From contig JALUBH010000046.1 in NCBI GenBank assembly GCA_027050775.1, forward strand, positions 82,410-146,409: a stretch of 64,000 nucleotides of DNA. The letters run 5' to 3'. The position numbers and the translations under genes were made by a program. Positions 27,223-35,820 of this stretch are shown in pieces; within the stretch, counting starts at the first letter, position 1; every line of letters starts with the position of its first letter. The notes beneath the pieces were generated by a model. That model had not been told where the DNA came from, did no database searches, and worked only from the letters and a program-made list of their open reading frames with translations. The DNA is from Campylobacteraceae bacterium. Lineage in GTDB: Bacteria; Campylobacterota; Campylobacteria; Campylobacterales; Sulfurospirillaceae.

Positions 27223-28120
27223 ATAGCTCCATCTTTTCTTCAGCTCTTTTTATCTCTATAGGTTTAAAAGTTATACTATCCCCTGCTCTTAATTGAGATA
27301 ATTTAAAGCAATCTATCGGCAAAACAGAGCCGATTTTCGGATATCCTCCTATGGTTTGCCTATCTTTTAACAGAACTATAGGTTGGCCATCTTTAGGGAT
27401 TTGGACAGCTCCAAAACAGATACCCTCCGAGATAATCCCATCAACCATACACTCTATCGGTTCACCTTCTAATCTGTATCCCATTCTATTGTTTTGAGAT
27501 GATATGGTGTAGTTTGTGGAAAAAAACTTATCTATATCTTTTTTTTCAAAAAAATCAACTTGATAGCCTAAAACAATTCTTAAATCTAGACTCTTTTTGT
27601 ATTTTGGAATTAAATTTTCTTTTAAAGCTGTATTATTTTCTAAAAATTGTAAATTTGAAAAATGTAAAATATCTCCTTTTTTTAGTTTATCGCCATCGAG
27701 ACCACCTAATTTTTCTTTGATAGTAACAGAAGCGCTTCTTAGGGCATCTGGTACGTTAAAACCACCTTTTACTGCCAAATATGTTCTCATGCCACTTTTG
27801 GCGTATCCAAATTCGAGAGTTTCTCCTTTGTTTAGGTTATAAGTTTTCCAGCTTCTCACCTCTTTGGAGTCTATTTTGCACTCACAGTCTGCACCGGTTA
27901 TACTAATCACACAAGAAGAATGTGCTTTTAGTTTTAATCCGCCAAGTGTTATCTCTATACAGTTTGTGTTTGGACTGTTTTGTAAGAGTCTATTTGCTAT
28001 AATATATGCATACTCATCCATAACACCGGAGTTTGTTATACCCTTGTCGCATAATCCAAATCTACCAAAATCTTCTATTAGCGACAATATTCCACCATCA
28101 ATCACACTAAAATAGCTCAA
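27197..28120 (-). CDS. pxpC: 5-oxoprolinase subunit C (biotin-dependent carboxylase-like)
   Basis: PxpC works with PxpA and PxpB in ATP-dependent opening of 5-oxoproline to glutamate; the BC part resembles the urea amidolyase/KipA carboxyltransferase fold. The 307 residues show SLIEDFGRFGLCDKGITNSG near the N-terminus, CIEITLGGLKLKA, ISITGADCE, RTYLAVKGGFNVP and ISEGICFGAVQIPKDGQP, as in YbgK/KipA. It overlaps pxpB by 4 bases and is last in the operon. Its 3' end overlaps the convergent gene at 26773 by 26 bases. Confidence 0.92.
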   Translation of the reverse strand: MSYFSVIDGGILSLIEDFGRFGLCDKGITNSGVMDEYAYIIANRLLQNSPNTNCIEITLGGLKLKAHSSCVISITGADCECKIDSKEVRSWKTYNLNKGETLEFGYAKSGMRTYLAVKGGFNVPDALRSASVTIKEKLGGLDGDKLKKGDILHFSNLQFLENNTALKENLIPKYKKSLDLRIVLGYQVDFFEKKDIDKFFSTNYTISSQNNRMGYRLEGEPIECMVDGIISEGICFGAVQIPKDGQPIVLLKDRQTIGGYPKIGSVLPIDCFKLSQLRAGDSITFKPIEIKRAEEKMELFNSSLLQI

Positions 28121-28797
28121 ATCACACCGCCGTTTGTCAAAAATTCATCTCTGCTTATAGGTTTGAATTTCACTCTATCACCAACATTCAGATATGAAAA
28201 TCCCTCCAGATTTTTATCAAACATATCAAGATAGGTTCTGCCTATTATATTCCATCCTCCTGGGCTTTGCATAGGGTATATTGCACTTTGATTATCTGCT
28301 ATACCAAGGCTACCTTTTGGTATTTTTGTCCTTGGAGTCTCTAGCCTTGGAGTGGCAATTTTTGCATCCACTTCTCCTAGATATGCAAAACCGGGTAAAA
28401 AACCTATAGTATAAACGCTGTATAGTGTTGAAGAGTGAATATCTATAATTTCCTCTATGCTAATATCCGATAAATCGGAAATTCTTTGTAAATCAAAGCC
28501 AACCTCCAAATCATAGTAAATCGGAACTTCTACAGCCCTGCCCTCGTCTTCCTCTTTTTCTATTTTTAAGCAGAGATGTTGTTTTAAAGAATCCATAATC
28601 GATTCACTTGTAAAACAGTTCAAATCATAATGAACTAATATAGAAGTGTATGAAGGTGTGATATCTATAATCCCTCTATTTTTCAAGTTTTTCAACAAAA
28701 TATAATTGTATTGCACTATAGAAGCATTCTCTTTTGAGATAAAATCTGCAAAGTATATGATGATACTATCGACTGAAGCTATTTTAAATTTTACCAA
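28117..28797 (-). CDS. pxpB: 5-oxoprolinase subunit B
   Basis: PxpB (KipI/YbgJ family, AHS1 domain) is the partner of PxpC. In 226 residues the diagnostic features are VPIYYDLEVGFDLQRIS near residue 90, the segment YTIGFLPGFAYLGEVDAKIA near 125, TPRTKIPKGSLGIAD and the SPGGWNIIGRT stretch. Length is normal. The gene overlaps pxpA by 14 bases and pxpC by 4. KipI-type sensor-kinase inhibition is known from Bacillus but the three-gene context favours the oxoprolinase. Confidence 0.92.
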   Translation of the reverse strand: MVKFKIASVDSIIIYFADFISKENASIVQYNYILLKNLKNRGIIDITPSYTSILVHYDLNCFTSESIMDSLKQHLCLKIEKEEDEGRAVEVPIYYDLEVGFDLQRISDLSDISIEEIIDIHSSTLYSVYTIGFLPGFAYLGEVDAKIATPRLETPRTKIPKGSLGIADNQSAIYPMQSPGGWNIIGRTYLDMFDKNLEGFSYLNVGDRVKFKPISRDEFLTNGGVI

Positions 28798-29521
28798 GAT
28801 AGTCCCTCATGGCTTTTACAATCGTCAATGCGTGGATATTGTCGCCATGCACACACATACAATCAACTCTCAACTCCAGTTCTTTGGTTGTATGCGATTT
28901 GATTGCTCCTTTTTTTATCAAATAATCCAATCTTTTTAGTACCTCGTCACTTGAGCTTAAAACTGCGTTTGGCATACTTCTTGGCATCAAAGAACCATCG
29001 TCCATGTAGGAACGGTCAGCAAAAACTTCAAAAAGCAATCCGATACCCAAATCTGTTGCTATGTTTTCAAGTTTATCATTTTTTGAAGAGCTTAGAATCA
29101 TAAGTTTTAGATTTTTATCATACTTTGCTATGGCTTTAGCTATCGCCTTAAATACTTCAATATCTCTCATCATTGTATTATATAGTGCCCCGTGAGGTTT
29201 TACATAGTCGATTTTTGTACCATTTGATTTGCAAATCGCATGTAGTGCGCCTATTTGATACAAAACAAATTTTTCTATCTCTTTACTGCTGCACTTTATA
29301 TCTCTTCTTCCAAATCCAACTAAATCAGGATATCCCGGGTGAGCACCTATGCAGACACTATTTTGCACTGCCAACTTAACCGTTCTATCCATAGTAATAG
29401 GATCACTAGCATGAAACCCACAAGCTATATTTGACATGTCAATCAAAGGCATTATCTTCTCATCAAGCCCCATTTTCCAAGCTCCAAAACTCTCGCCCAT
29501 ATCGCAATTTAGTTTTATCAT
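28784..29521 (-). CDS. pxpA: 5-oxoprolinase subunit A (LamB/YcsF family)
   Basis: PxpA is the third oxoprolinase subunit. The 245-residue protein opens with LNCDMGESFGAWKMG and has NIACGFHASDP, GAHPGYPDLVGFGRRD, VKPHGALYN and the end VHGDN; these Asp/His/Glu residues line the TIM-barrel metal-site pocket of the family. Length is normal. It starts 12 bases after the TRAP large permease gene, so transport and breakdown genes share one transcript. Confidence 0.93.
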   Translation of the reverse strand: MIKLNCDMGESFGAWKMGLDEKIMPLIDMSNIACGFHASDPITMDRTVKLAVQNSVCIGAHPGYPDLVGFGRRDIKCSSKEIEKFVLYQIGALHAICKSNGTKIDYVKPHGALYNTMMRDIEVFKAIAKAIAKYDKNLKLMILSSSKNDKLENIATDLGIGLLFEVFADRSYMDDGSLMPRSMPNAVLSSSDEVLKRLDYLIKKGAIKSHTTKELELRVDCMCVHGDNIHALTIVKAMRDYLGKI

Positions 29522-29533
29522 TTTTTATCCTTA

Positions 29534-30871
29534 TTATCCGTGTACCATTTTCGATGGCAAATAAAATGTTATCTCAGGAAACACTGTCAAAACGACAACT
29601 ATGAGTATCATTATAACAAAAAATGGGAAAGTGGCTTTTAAAATATAGTCGATTTTCTCTCCGGATATACTTTGTATCACAAAAAGTGAAAATCCAACAG
29701 GAGGAGTTATCTGAGAAAGTTCAACCATAAGTACTAAAAATATACCAAACCAAAGCGGATCATATCCAGCAGCCGTCACGATAGGAAGTACGATAGGTAG
29801 AGTCATAACTACCATAGATATGCCATCCAACATCATTCCTAAAATCATATACATGATACCCACAACAAACATCAGCATATATGGCGATAATCCCAAAGAG
29901 GCTATGTATTCACTAAGTGCTCTTGCAATTCCCAAGAAGCCGACAACTTGAGATAAAAATCCGGCTCCGGCTATGATGAAACTGATCATAACAGTTGTCT
30001 TTATAGAGTTTAGCATTGCTGTTTTAAAGACTTCAAAATCCAAACTTTTAAAGTAAAATCCTAAAAGTATAGATCCAAGTACTCCAAGTGCAGCTGCTTC
30101 AGTAGGCGTTGCAAACCCGGCATATATACTTCCTAAAACCAAAATGATTAAAGAAGATATTGGCGCCAAATCCTTCAAGGATTCTAATCGCATCTTCCAA
30201 GTAACCTCTTCAACTTGTGCAGGAACAACGCTTTTGTCTATAGTAGCAGCAATCATTATATATAAGGCATAAGAACTTGCAAGTAAGATTCCAGGTAGGA
30301 TTCCGGCGATAAAGAGCTGACCAATGGACACATTGGATAAGACCCCATATATAATCATAATCAAACTAGGGGGTATTAAAAACCCTAAAGTTCCACTTCC
30401 TGCCAAAGAACCGATTGCAAGAGATTTACTGTATCCTCTTTTTTTGAGTTCATTTAGCGTTATCTTTCCAACGGTGGCAGTTGTAGCGGCTGATGAACCT
30501 GAAACTGCCGCAAAAAGTGAGCAAGCTGCTACATTTACATGTAGAAGTCTGCCCGGAACTTTTGTAAGCCAAGGTATGAGACCATTTAGAAGTCTAGTGG
30601 ATATAGATGATTTATATAATAATTCACCCATAAATATAAACATAGGAAGTGCCGCTAATGACCAAGAGTTTAGCGAATCATATAAAGATGAGGAGAGCAA
30701 ATCTCCTATCTTGTCCCATATAAAAATACCAGGTGGCAAATTTACCTTAAAGATAAGCATACCAAATATACCTGTAAGCATCAAAGATACCCCAATCCAT
30801 ACAGAAGAGAGTAAAAAAGCAAACATAACAATCAACAAAACGATAGTCAGAGTCAATGGATCAGCTATCAT
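29534..30871 (-). CDS. dctM: TRAP transporter large permease (DctM)
   Basis: The 12-helix membrane subunit that drives solute uptake with a sodium gradient. In 445 residues I see the DctM motifs: MFIFMGELLYKSSIS, AACSLFAAVSGSSAATTATV, GSLAGSGTLGFLIPPSLIMI, FATPTEAAALGVLGS and ELSQITPPVGFSLFVIQ. It overlaps dctQ by 11 bases and is followed 12 bases later by pxpA. The binding protein, not this subunit, sets specificity. Confidence 0.93.
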   Translation of the reverse strand: MIADPLTLTIVLLIVMFAFLLSSVWIGVSLMLTGIFGMLIFKVNLPPGIFIWDKIGDLLSSSLYDSLNSWSLAALPMFIFMGELLYKSSISTRLLNGLIPWLTKVPGRLLHVNVAACSLFAAVSGSSAATTATVGKITLNELKKRGYSKSLAIGSLAGSGTLGFLIPPSLIMIIYGVLSNVSIGQLFIAGILPGILLASSYALYIMIAATIDKSVVPAQVEEVTWKMRLESLKDLAPISSLIILVLGSIYAGFATPTEAAALGVLGSILLGFYFKSLDFEVFKTAMLNSIKTTVMISFIIAGAGFLSQVVGFLGIARALSEYIASLGLSPYMLMFVVGIMYMILGMMLDGISMVVMTLPIVLPIVTAAGYDPLWFGIFLVLMVELSQITPPVGFSLFVIQSISGEKIDYILKATFPFFVIMILIVVVLTVFPEITFYLPSKMVHG

Positions 30872-31346
30872 TTTTCATCCTTTTAACTATAAAAGCCATA
30901 AGCGAGACCACAAATATAAAAGATCCTACTATCATAGGAATTTGAGTCAGATAGATAGGTGTCTCTGAGACTCCCTCAGAGAGTATATTGAAATTGTAAG
31001 AGTCCAACATCATGAGCGTAACTCTGTAAAGTATAAAAGAGATAACAGCCAAAGTTACAGTGCCAGCAAAAATATCAAAGTAGTTTTGTATCTTTTTGGG
31101 TAATCTTGAAGTTAGTATGTTGATTCTAATGTGTCCTTTTTGGCTAAAAGTGTAGCCAAGTCCAAGAAAAACAGAGGCGAGATAGAAGTATCCGCTATAC
31201 TCATCTGCTATCATAGTTGATCTATCTAGAAATGTCCTTGAAAAGATTTCAGTGAGTATCAACAGTATTAAAGAGATGATAAAGAGTGATGACAAAAGAG
31301 CTCCCAATCCCGAGAGCCCCTTTTCAAATTTTATAAAAAATTTCAT
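30861..31346 (-). CDS. dctQ: TRAP transporter small permease (DctQ)
   Basis: The 4-helix small membrane subunit. Helices are seen at about 10-32, 45-65, 85-105 and 125-145 of 161 residues, with the family motif EIFSRTFLDRSTMIADEYSG after the first helix and GHIRINILTSRLP later. I place the start at the ATG at 31346, 7 bases after the dctP stop; the upstream frame up to 31400 lies inside dctP and adds only polar residues unlike the family. Confidence 0.88.
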   Translation of the reverse strand: MKFFIKFEKGLSGLGALLSSLFIISLILLILTEIFSRTFLDRSTMIADEYSGYFYLASVFLGLGYTFSQKGHIRINILTSRLPKKIQNYFDIFAGTVTLAVISFILYRVTLMMLDSYNFNILSEGVSETPIYLTQIPMIVGSFIFVVSLMAFIVKRMKNDS

Positions 31347-31353
31347 AATTTCT

Positions 31354-32310
31354 CTATTTTCTATACTCTTTGAAGATTTTTTTGATGTCACTGTTTGCAT
31401 CTTTCAAGTAAGATTTAAGCATCTTTGCACCAACTTCTGCCAATTGTTTTTTAAGTGTAGCAGTCGGAGCAGTAACTATCATACCGTGCTTTGCAAGTAT
31501 AGCCAAATCTTCTTTGTCTATATTTCTGCTTATGTTCCACTGGATTTTCTCCATCTCTTTTGCAGCTTTTAGCATGGCTGCTTTTTGAGATTTATCAAGA
31601 GAGTTCCAGTAGTCAAGATTGATAGTAACTGCTTGAAGAGGATAAGCATAACCTATCTTTGTAAAGTGATTTAATACTTCCCAAAGTTTACCGTTTTTAC
31701 CACTCTCAGAAGAGGTAACAACAGCATTTACAAGGCCTGTGCTAAGTGCAGAGTAAACCTCACCCCATGGAAGCGCAACAGCACTACCGCCAGCCATCTT
31801 TATAAAGTTTGCTGAATTTTTATCGTAAGTTCTTGCTTTTATGCCTTTAAAATCAGCTGTAGAATTTACAGCTTTTTTTGTATAAAGTCCGCTTGGTGGC
31901 CATGTAACTGCATACAGAAGCTTTTGATTCCACTTTTTAAAAGTTTTATTGTAAGCCGGTTTTGAGATTTGATACAATCTATAAGCATCATCATAAGAAG
32001 AAGCTACAAAAGGAAGAGCCGAGATACCAAAAACTTTACCGCCACCTGCCGTAAAAGGTATAAACATATCTGTCATAGGGACAACGCCGTCTTTTACAGC
32101 CTTAAGAGCATTGCCTTTAACAAGAGAACTACCTGCATGCACTGTGATATTAATGCTGCCATTTGTGTACTTTTTAACCAAAGCTGCATACTTCACAGCA
32201 CCTTTTGTATGGAAGTTTGTTGCTCCATACTTTGCATTTAAATCCATATTTACAGTTCCTGCGAACATCAACGATGCAACTCCCGCTGCCAAAGCTATTT
32301 TTCTTAACAT
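31354..32310 (-). CDS. dctP: TRAP transporter periplasmic binding protein (DctP)
   Basis: A 318-residue periplasmic solute receptor. A signal peptide (about 1-20) leads to the DctP/TAXI-like domain: the hallmark Arg lies in GIKARTYDKNSANFIKMAGG, which binds the carboxylate of the ligand, followed by LPWGEVYSALSTGLVNAVVTS and LNHFTKIGYAYPLQ. The ATG follows AAAGGAGAAAAT. It is first in the operon dctP-dctQ-dctM-pxpA-pxpB-pxpC. The oxoprolinase genes suggest 5-oxoproline or a related carboxylate as ligand; that is inference. Confidence 0.92.
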   Translation of the reverse strand: MLRKIALAAGVASLMFAGTVNMDLNAKYGATNFHTKGAVKYAALVKKYTNGSINITVHAGSSLVKGNALKAVKDGVVPMTDMFIPFTAGGGKVFGISALPFVASSYDDAYRLYQISKPAYNKTFKKWNQKLLYAVTWPPSGLYTKKAVNSTADFKGIKARTYDKNSANFIKMAGGSAVALPWGEVYSALSTGLVNAVVTSSESGKNGKLWEVLNHFTKIGYAYPLQAVTINLDYWNSLDKSQKAAMLKAAKEMEKIQWNISRNIDKEDLAILAKHGMIVTAPTATLKKQLAEVGAKMLKSYLKDANSDIKKIFKEYRK

Positions 32311-32524
32311 ATTTTCTCCTTTGAAATTGTTGTTACCTTATAATACATATTGATGGTGAGAAAAAAGTGAGATTTGGGATAATTTATGTAAGAAAAATGT
32401 AAAAGTGCTCTACATGTAACTAAAAGTTACAAAAATCATACTTTATTTTATTTATACCTATCGTCACAGTTTATTTTAGTAGATTCCATTACCGGCAAGT
32501 AACTAAAATATTGTATAATATGAA
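32311..32524. promoter_or_regulatory. Divergent control region dctP / glucosylglycerate operon
   Basis: A 214-base gap. A perfect inverted repeat TGTAACT-AAA-AGTTACA lies at 32415-32431. Its left part GTAACTAAAA recurs at 32499-32508, just upstream of a TATAAT at 32514-32519, where it would overlap the -35 zone of the rightward promoter. This -10 is only 6 bases before the ATG at 32525, so that transcript should be leaderless. For dctP a TATTAT on the minus strand (32340-32345) is a candidate -10. One near copy of the CTACATGTAG word overlaps the inverted repeat. The regulator is unknown. Confidence 0.5.
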
Positions 32525-33310
32525 ATGTCATTAAATAAATTAATACCACCTACCATTATTTTTACAGATCTTGACGGTACTCTTTTGAATTATGATGACT
32601 ATGGCTTTGATGCTGCGATTCCCATGTTGGAGTTTTTGAAAATAAATAAAATTCCTCTAATTGTTGTGACTTCAAAAACAAAGGATGAAACGATAAATTT
32701 ACAAAAAAAATTAGGTCTTACGACCCCTTTTATCGTTGAAAGTGGAGCCGGTATTGTTATTCGCAATACAAATGGTTATAAAATTTTATCTCTTGGTTAT
32801 AACTATAAAAAAATACGAAAGCATTTTAAAAAATATGCACTAAAATATAAAATGCTTGGATTTGGAGATATGAGTATTAAAAAGATAGCCGATATTACAA
32901 GACTTAAATATAAAGATGCAAAGGATGCAAAGATGCGCCTTTTCACAGAACCATTTATTTTAAAGAATGAAAAAGATTATATTAACCTGAAAAAAGATGC
33001 AAACATGGATGATCTTGATATCGTCAAAAGTGGACGGTTTTACCACCTTATTAGCTTAGGACAGGATAAGGCAGTGGCTGTGAAGAAGTTAATCTCTATG
33101 TATGAGCAAAAGTATAAAATGCATTTTAAAACAGTAGCACTAGGAGATAGTGCAAATGATTTGAATATGTTGAATTTAGTTGATGTTTCAATACTTATGC
33201 CTCACATGGATGGTTCTTATCTTCAAACTGATATAAAAAATCTGACAAAAGCTCCTTGTCCTAATAGTGAGGGCTGGAATATGGCACTTAAGAAGTATTT
33301 TGATGTCTAG
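32525..33310 (+). CDS. HAD phosphatase, glucosyl/mannosyl-3-phosphoglycerate phosphatase
   Basis: Removes phosphate from glucosyl- (or mannosyl-) 3-phosphoglycerate to give the compatible solute. The HAD motif I is IFTDLDGTLLN with nucleophile Asp15 and Asp17; motif II VVTSKTK near residue 57; motif III/IV ALGDSANDLNMLN near 205 with the acidic pair. The Cof-type cap domain and length of 261 agree with MpgP-like enzymes. The first residue is an ATG 6 bases after a -10, without Shine-Dalgarno. It overlaps the glycerate kinase gene by 8 bases. Arginine codons here begin the CGN-rich stretch of this operon. Confidence 0.82.
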   Translation: MSLNKLIPPTIIFTDLDGTLLNYDDYGFDAAIPMLEFLKINKIPLIVVTSKTKDETINLQKKLGLTTPFIVESGAGIVIRNTNGYKILSLGYNYKKIRKHFKKYALKYKMLGFGDMSIKKIADITRLKYKDAKDAKMRLFTEPFILKNEKDYINLKKDANMDDLDIVKSGRFYHLISLGQDKAVAVKKLISMYEQKYKMHFKTVALGDSANDLNMLNLVDVSILMPHMDGSYLQTDIKNLTKAPCPNSEGWNMALKKYFDV

Positions 33311-34610
33311 CAGAACACTTTTAAAGAATGCTTTTAAAGAACTTCTTGAAAAAATTAGGCCAGAAAAGTTGATTGAAAAGCAGTGTCGTCTTGAAAAAGA
33401 AAAATTAATAATTCAAAATACCTTATATAATCTTAAGCATTATCAAAATATCTACATACTTGGCTCGGGAAAGGCGGTTGTTCCTATGGCATCCATAATG
33501 CAAAAACTCTTAAAAACATATAAACCTAAAACTCTCTTGGTGGGTGCTTACGAATTTAAAAATAATTTTGCTAACACAACATATGTGCAAAGTACACATC
33601 CCATTCCCTCTAAAAAAAGTATTGAAGCAGCAGGCTCTTTAAAGAGTTTTATGAATTCTATGCAAGAAGATGATCTGTATATCTATCTTCTTTCTGGCGG
33701 AAACTCTGCACTAGTTGAGGAACCCGAAAATGGTATTGGCTTGGATGATTTTAAAAAAACGACAAACATCATGCTTCATGGTGGTATGCCAATTGCTGCA
33801 ATAAACAGTGTACGCAAGCATCTTTCAAAAGTTAAAGGTGGTAAATTAGCGCTTCAAAGCAAGGCCGAAGGTATCATTCTTGTGATGTCTGATGTACTTG
33901 GTAATGACTTAAATACTATTGGTTCAGCACCTTTATATTGTGATAATAGTTCTTTTGCTGATGCTATAAAGTATTTAAAATCATATAGTTTATTTGATAA
34001 GATACCTCAAAATGTACAGAAGTTTTTATTGTCAGCAAAAGATGAAACTCCTAAAACACCTTTGAAAAGGGTAAGACATTTTATAGTGGGTACAAATGAG
34101 ATAGTGCTACAAAAGGCAAAAGAAATAATGGAAACCAAAGGTCTTAAAACAGTTTTATTAGACATGCAAATAAGCGGCGATGTCAAAGATGTGGCGCAAA
34201 AATTGCATGGATTTATAAAAGATGATGTGGGAAGTTTCAAACGGTGTTATATCGCTGGCGGAGAGGCAACTGTGGTGGTGGATGACAAATATCAAGGTAA
34301 AGGTGGAAGAAACCAGCACCTATGTCTGCATTTTCTAAATCTTCTTGGAGGGCGTAAAGGTATTACTTTTTTAAGTGGCGCTACCGATGGAGTTGATGGC
34401 AATTCAACAGCGGCAGGAGCTGTTGTTGATTCTTATTTAGAGATAGAGGCACTTTCTATTGGTCTTGATTTTCATCAATATCTTGAACATTTTGACTCAA
34501 ACACTTTTTTTTCTAAAACAGATGCGCTATTGATAAGTGGTCCGACAAACAATAATCTACTTGATATTGCAATAATTCTAGTAGAACCAAAAATTTCAAT
34601 AGGAGTATAG
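33303..34610 (+). CDS. Glycerate 2-kinase (GK-II/MOFRL type)
   Basis: Phosphorylates D-glycerate, usually at the 2-position, returning it to glycolysis. The 435-residue chain has the DUF4147 domain with VLGSGKAVVPMASIM-like IYILGSGKAVVPMAS near residue 45, LLSGGNSALVEEP near 130, and the C-terminal MOFRL domain with GGEATVVV, GKGGRNQHLCL and FLSGATDGVDGNSTAAGAVVD, the expected Mg-ATP site. I place the start at ATG 33303, overlapping the previous gene by 8 bases; the longer frame is in the previous coding sequence. gpgS starts 1 base after its stop. In this cluster it would trap glycerate released by the phosphorylase. Confidence 0.88.
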   Translation: MSSRTLLKNAFKELLEKIRPEKLIEKQCRLEKEKLIIQNTLYNLKHYQNIYILGSGKAVVPMASIMQKLLKTYKPKTLLVGAYEFKNNFANTTYVQSTHPIPSKKSIEAAGSLKSFMNSMQEDDLYIYLLSGGNSALVEEPENGIGLDDFKKTTNIMLHGGMPIAAINSVRKHLSKVKGGKLALQSKAEGIILVMSDVLGNDLNTIGSAPLYCDNSSFADAIKYLKSYSLFDKIPQNVQKFLLSAKDETPKTPLKRVRHFIVGTNEIVLQKAKEIMETKGLKTVLLDMQISGDVKDVAQKLHGFIKDDVGSFKRCYIAGGEATVVVDDKYQGKGGRNQHLCLHFLNLLGGRKGITFLSGATDGVDGNSTAAGAVVDSYLEIEALSIGLDFHQYLEHFDSNTFFSKTDALLISGPTNNNLLDIAIILVEPKISIGV

Positions 34611-34611
34611 T

Positions 34612-35820
34612 ATGGCTGATTTTTTTCAAAATGGAGTAATAACAACACTACAAAACTTAGGAAATCGTTCTTTGGATGATTTGGAAGCAGAATTAAAAAT
34701 TTTTGCAAAAAGACATAGGATGGTTTTACTTTTACCAGCACTTTATCTAGAGTTTGAAACACCTGCAATGCATAAAATAATTGAAGAATTAAAAGGAGTC
34801 TCTTATCTGTATAAGATTATTTTAGGGCTTGATCAGGCTACAGAAGAAGAGTTTAAAAAGGTAAAAAAAATGATGTCCGTATTGCCTTGTCAAGTAGATG
34901 TGCTTTGGAATGATGGTCCTCATATGAAAGAGTTGTATTCTGAGTTGACAACAGAGGGTTTTCCAGGTCTAAAAGCCCGTGGAAAAGGACGAAATGTATG
35001 GACTATGATTGGCCATGGTTTAAATGATCAAGAAGCCTACGCTTTTGCAATACATGATTGTGATATAGTAAATTATTCTCGTGAAATTCCTGCACGACTT
35101 TTTTATCCAATTGTTCATCCCGGTTTAGACTTTGAATTTAATAAGGGTTTTTATTCTCGTGTAACGACAAAACTACATGGGCGTGTGACCCGACTTTTTT
35201 ATTCACCACTTATTCATGCATTGGCAAAAGTTTTTGGTAAAAGTAGATATTTGGACTATATGGAAAGTTTCCGATATTCGCTCTCCGGAGAGTTTGCCTT
35301 TATCCGTTCTTTAGGTAGAGGGATTGGTATTTCTCCCACTTGGGGTTTAGAGGTTTCCACCTTGAGTGAAGTGTATAAAAATACCTCAAGTCGCCGTATT
35401 TGCCAGACAGAAATCATGGAAACATATGATCACAAACATCAAGAAATTGGATCATCGAGTCAAGGGGGAATTTATAAGATGGCAACTGATATTGCCAAAA
35501 CACTTTTTAGAGTAATGGCACAAGATGGAGTTGTATTTTCAAAATCATCGTTTAAGACACTTCAAGCAACTTATTATCAAGAGGCTCGTTTTGAAATATC
35601 AAAATATAATGCCCTCAGCAAGATAGATGCCTTGTCCTATAGCCGAGAAAGGGAGATTTTTGCTGTAAAAGCATTTGAAAATGCTATCAAAGAAGCGGCA
35701 AAAGAGTATTATAATGATCCTATGGGTGTTCCTTCGCTCTCACCTTGGATAACTGTACGATCAGTTATCCCTGAATTTTCAAATAAATTTTCAGAATATA
35801 TCAGATTGGATAATCAATGA
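34612..35820 (+). CDS. gpgS: Glucosyl-3-phosphoglycerate synthase (GT81-like)
   Basis: Transfers glucose from NDP-glucose to 3-phosphoglycerate, the first step of glucosylglycerate synthesis. The GT-A fold domain covers about 30-300: ARGKGRNVWTMIGHG near 122, the metal-binding DCD motif Asp149-Cys-Asp151 in AIHDCDIVNYSRE, NKGFYSRVT near 180 and the later EVSTLSEVYK. This fits GpgS of GT81, as in Persephonella, better than mannosyl-type GT55; sugar identity is still inference. 402 residues, AGGAG 7 bases before the ATG, and an ATGA overlap with the phosphorylase gene. Arg codons are mostly CGN, unlike the AGA-rich surroundings. Confidence 0.8.
   Translation: MADFFQNGVITTLQNLGNRSLDDLEAELKIFAKRHRMVLLLPALYLEFETPAMHKIIEELKGVSYLYKIILGLDQATEEEFKKVKKMMSVLPCQVDVLWNDGPHMKELYSELTTEGFPGLKARGKGRNVWTMIGHGLNDQEAYAFAIHDCDIVNYSREIPARLFYPIVHPGLDFEFNKGFYSRVTTKLHGRVTRLFYSPLIHALAKVFGKSRYLDYMESFRYSLSGEFAFIRSLGRGIGISPTWGLEVSTLSEVYKNTSSRRICQTEIMETYDHKHQEIGSSSQGGIYKMATDIAKTLFRVMAQDGVVFSKSSFKTLQATYYQEARFEISKYNALSKIDALSYSREREIFAVKAFENAIKEAAKEYYNDPMGVPSLSPWITVRSVIPEFSNKFSEYIRLDNQ

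Noticed and set aside
30324..30968. 214-codon plus-strand frame
   Set aside because: Antisense to dctM and dctQ, whose motifs are certain; composition is that of a shadow frame.
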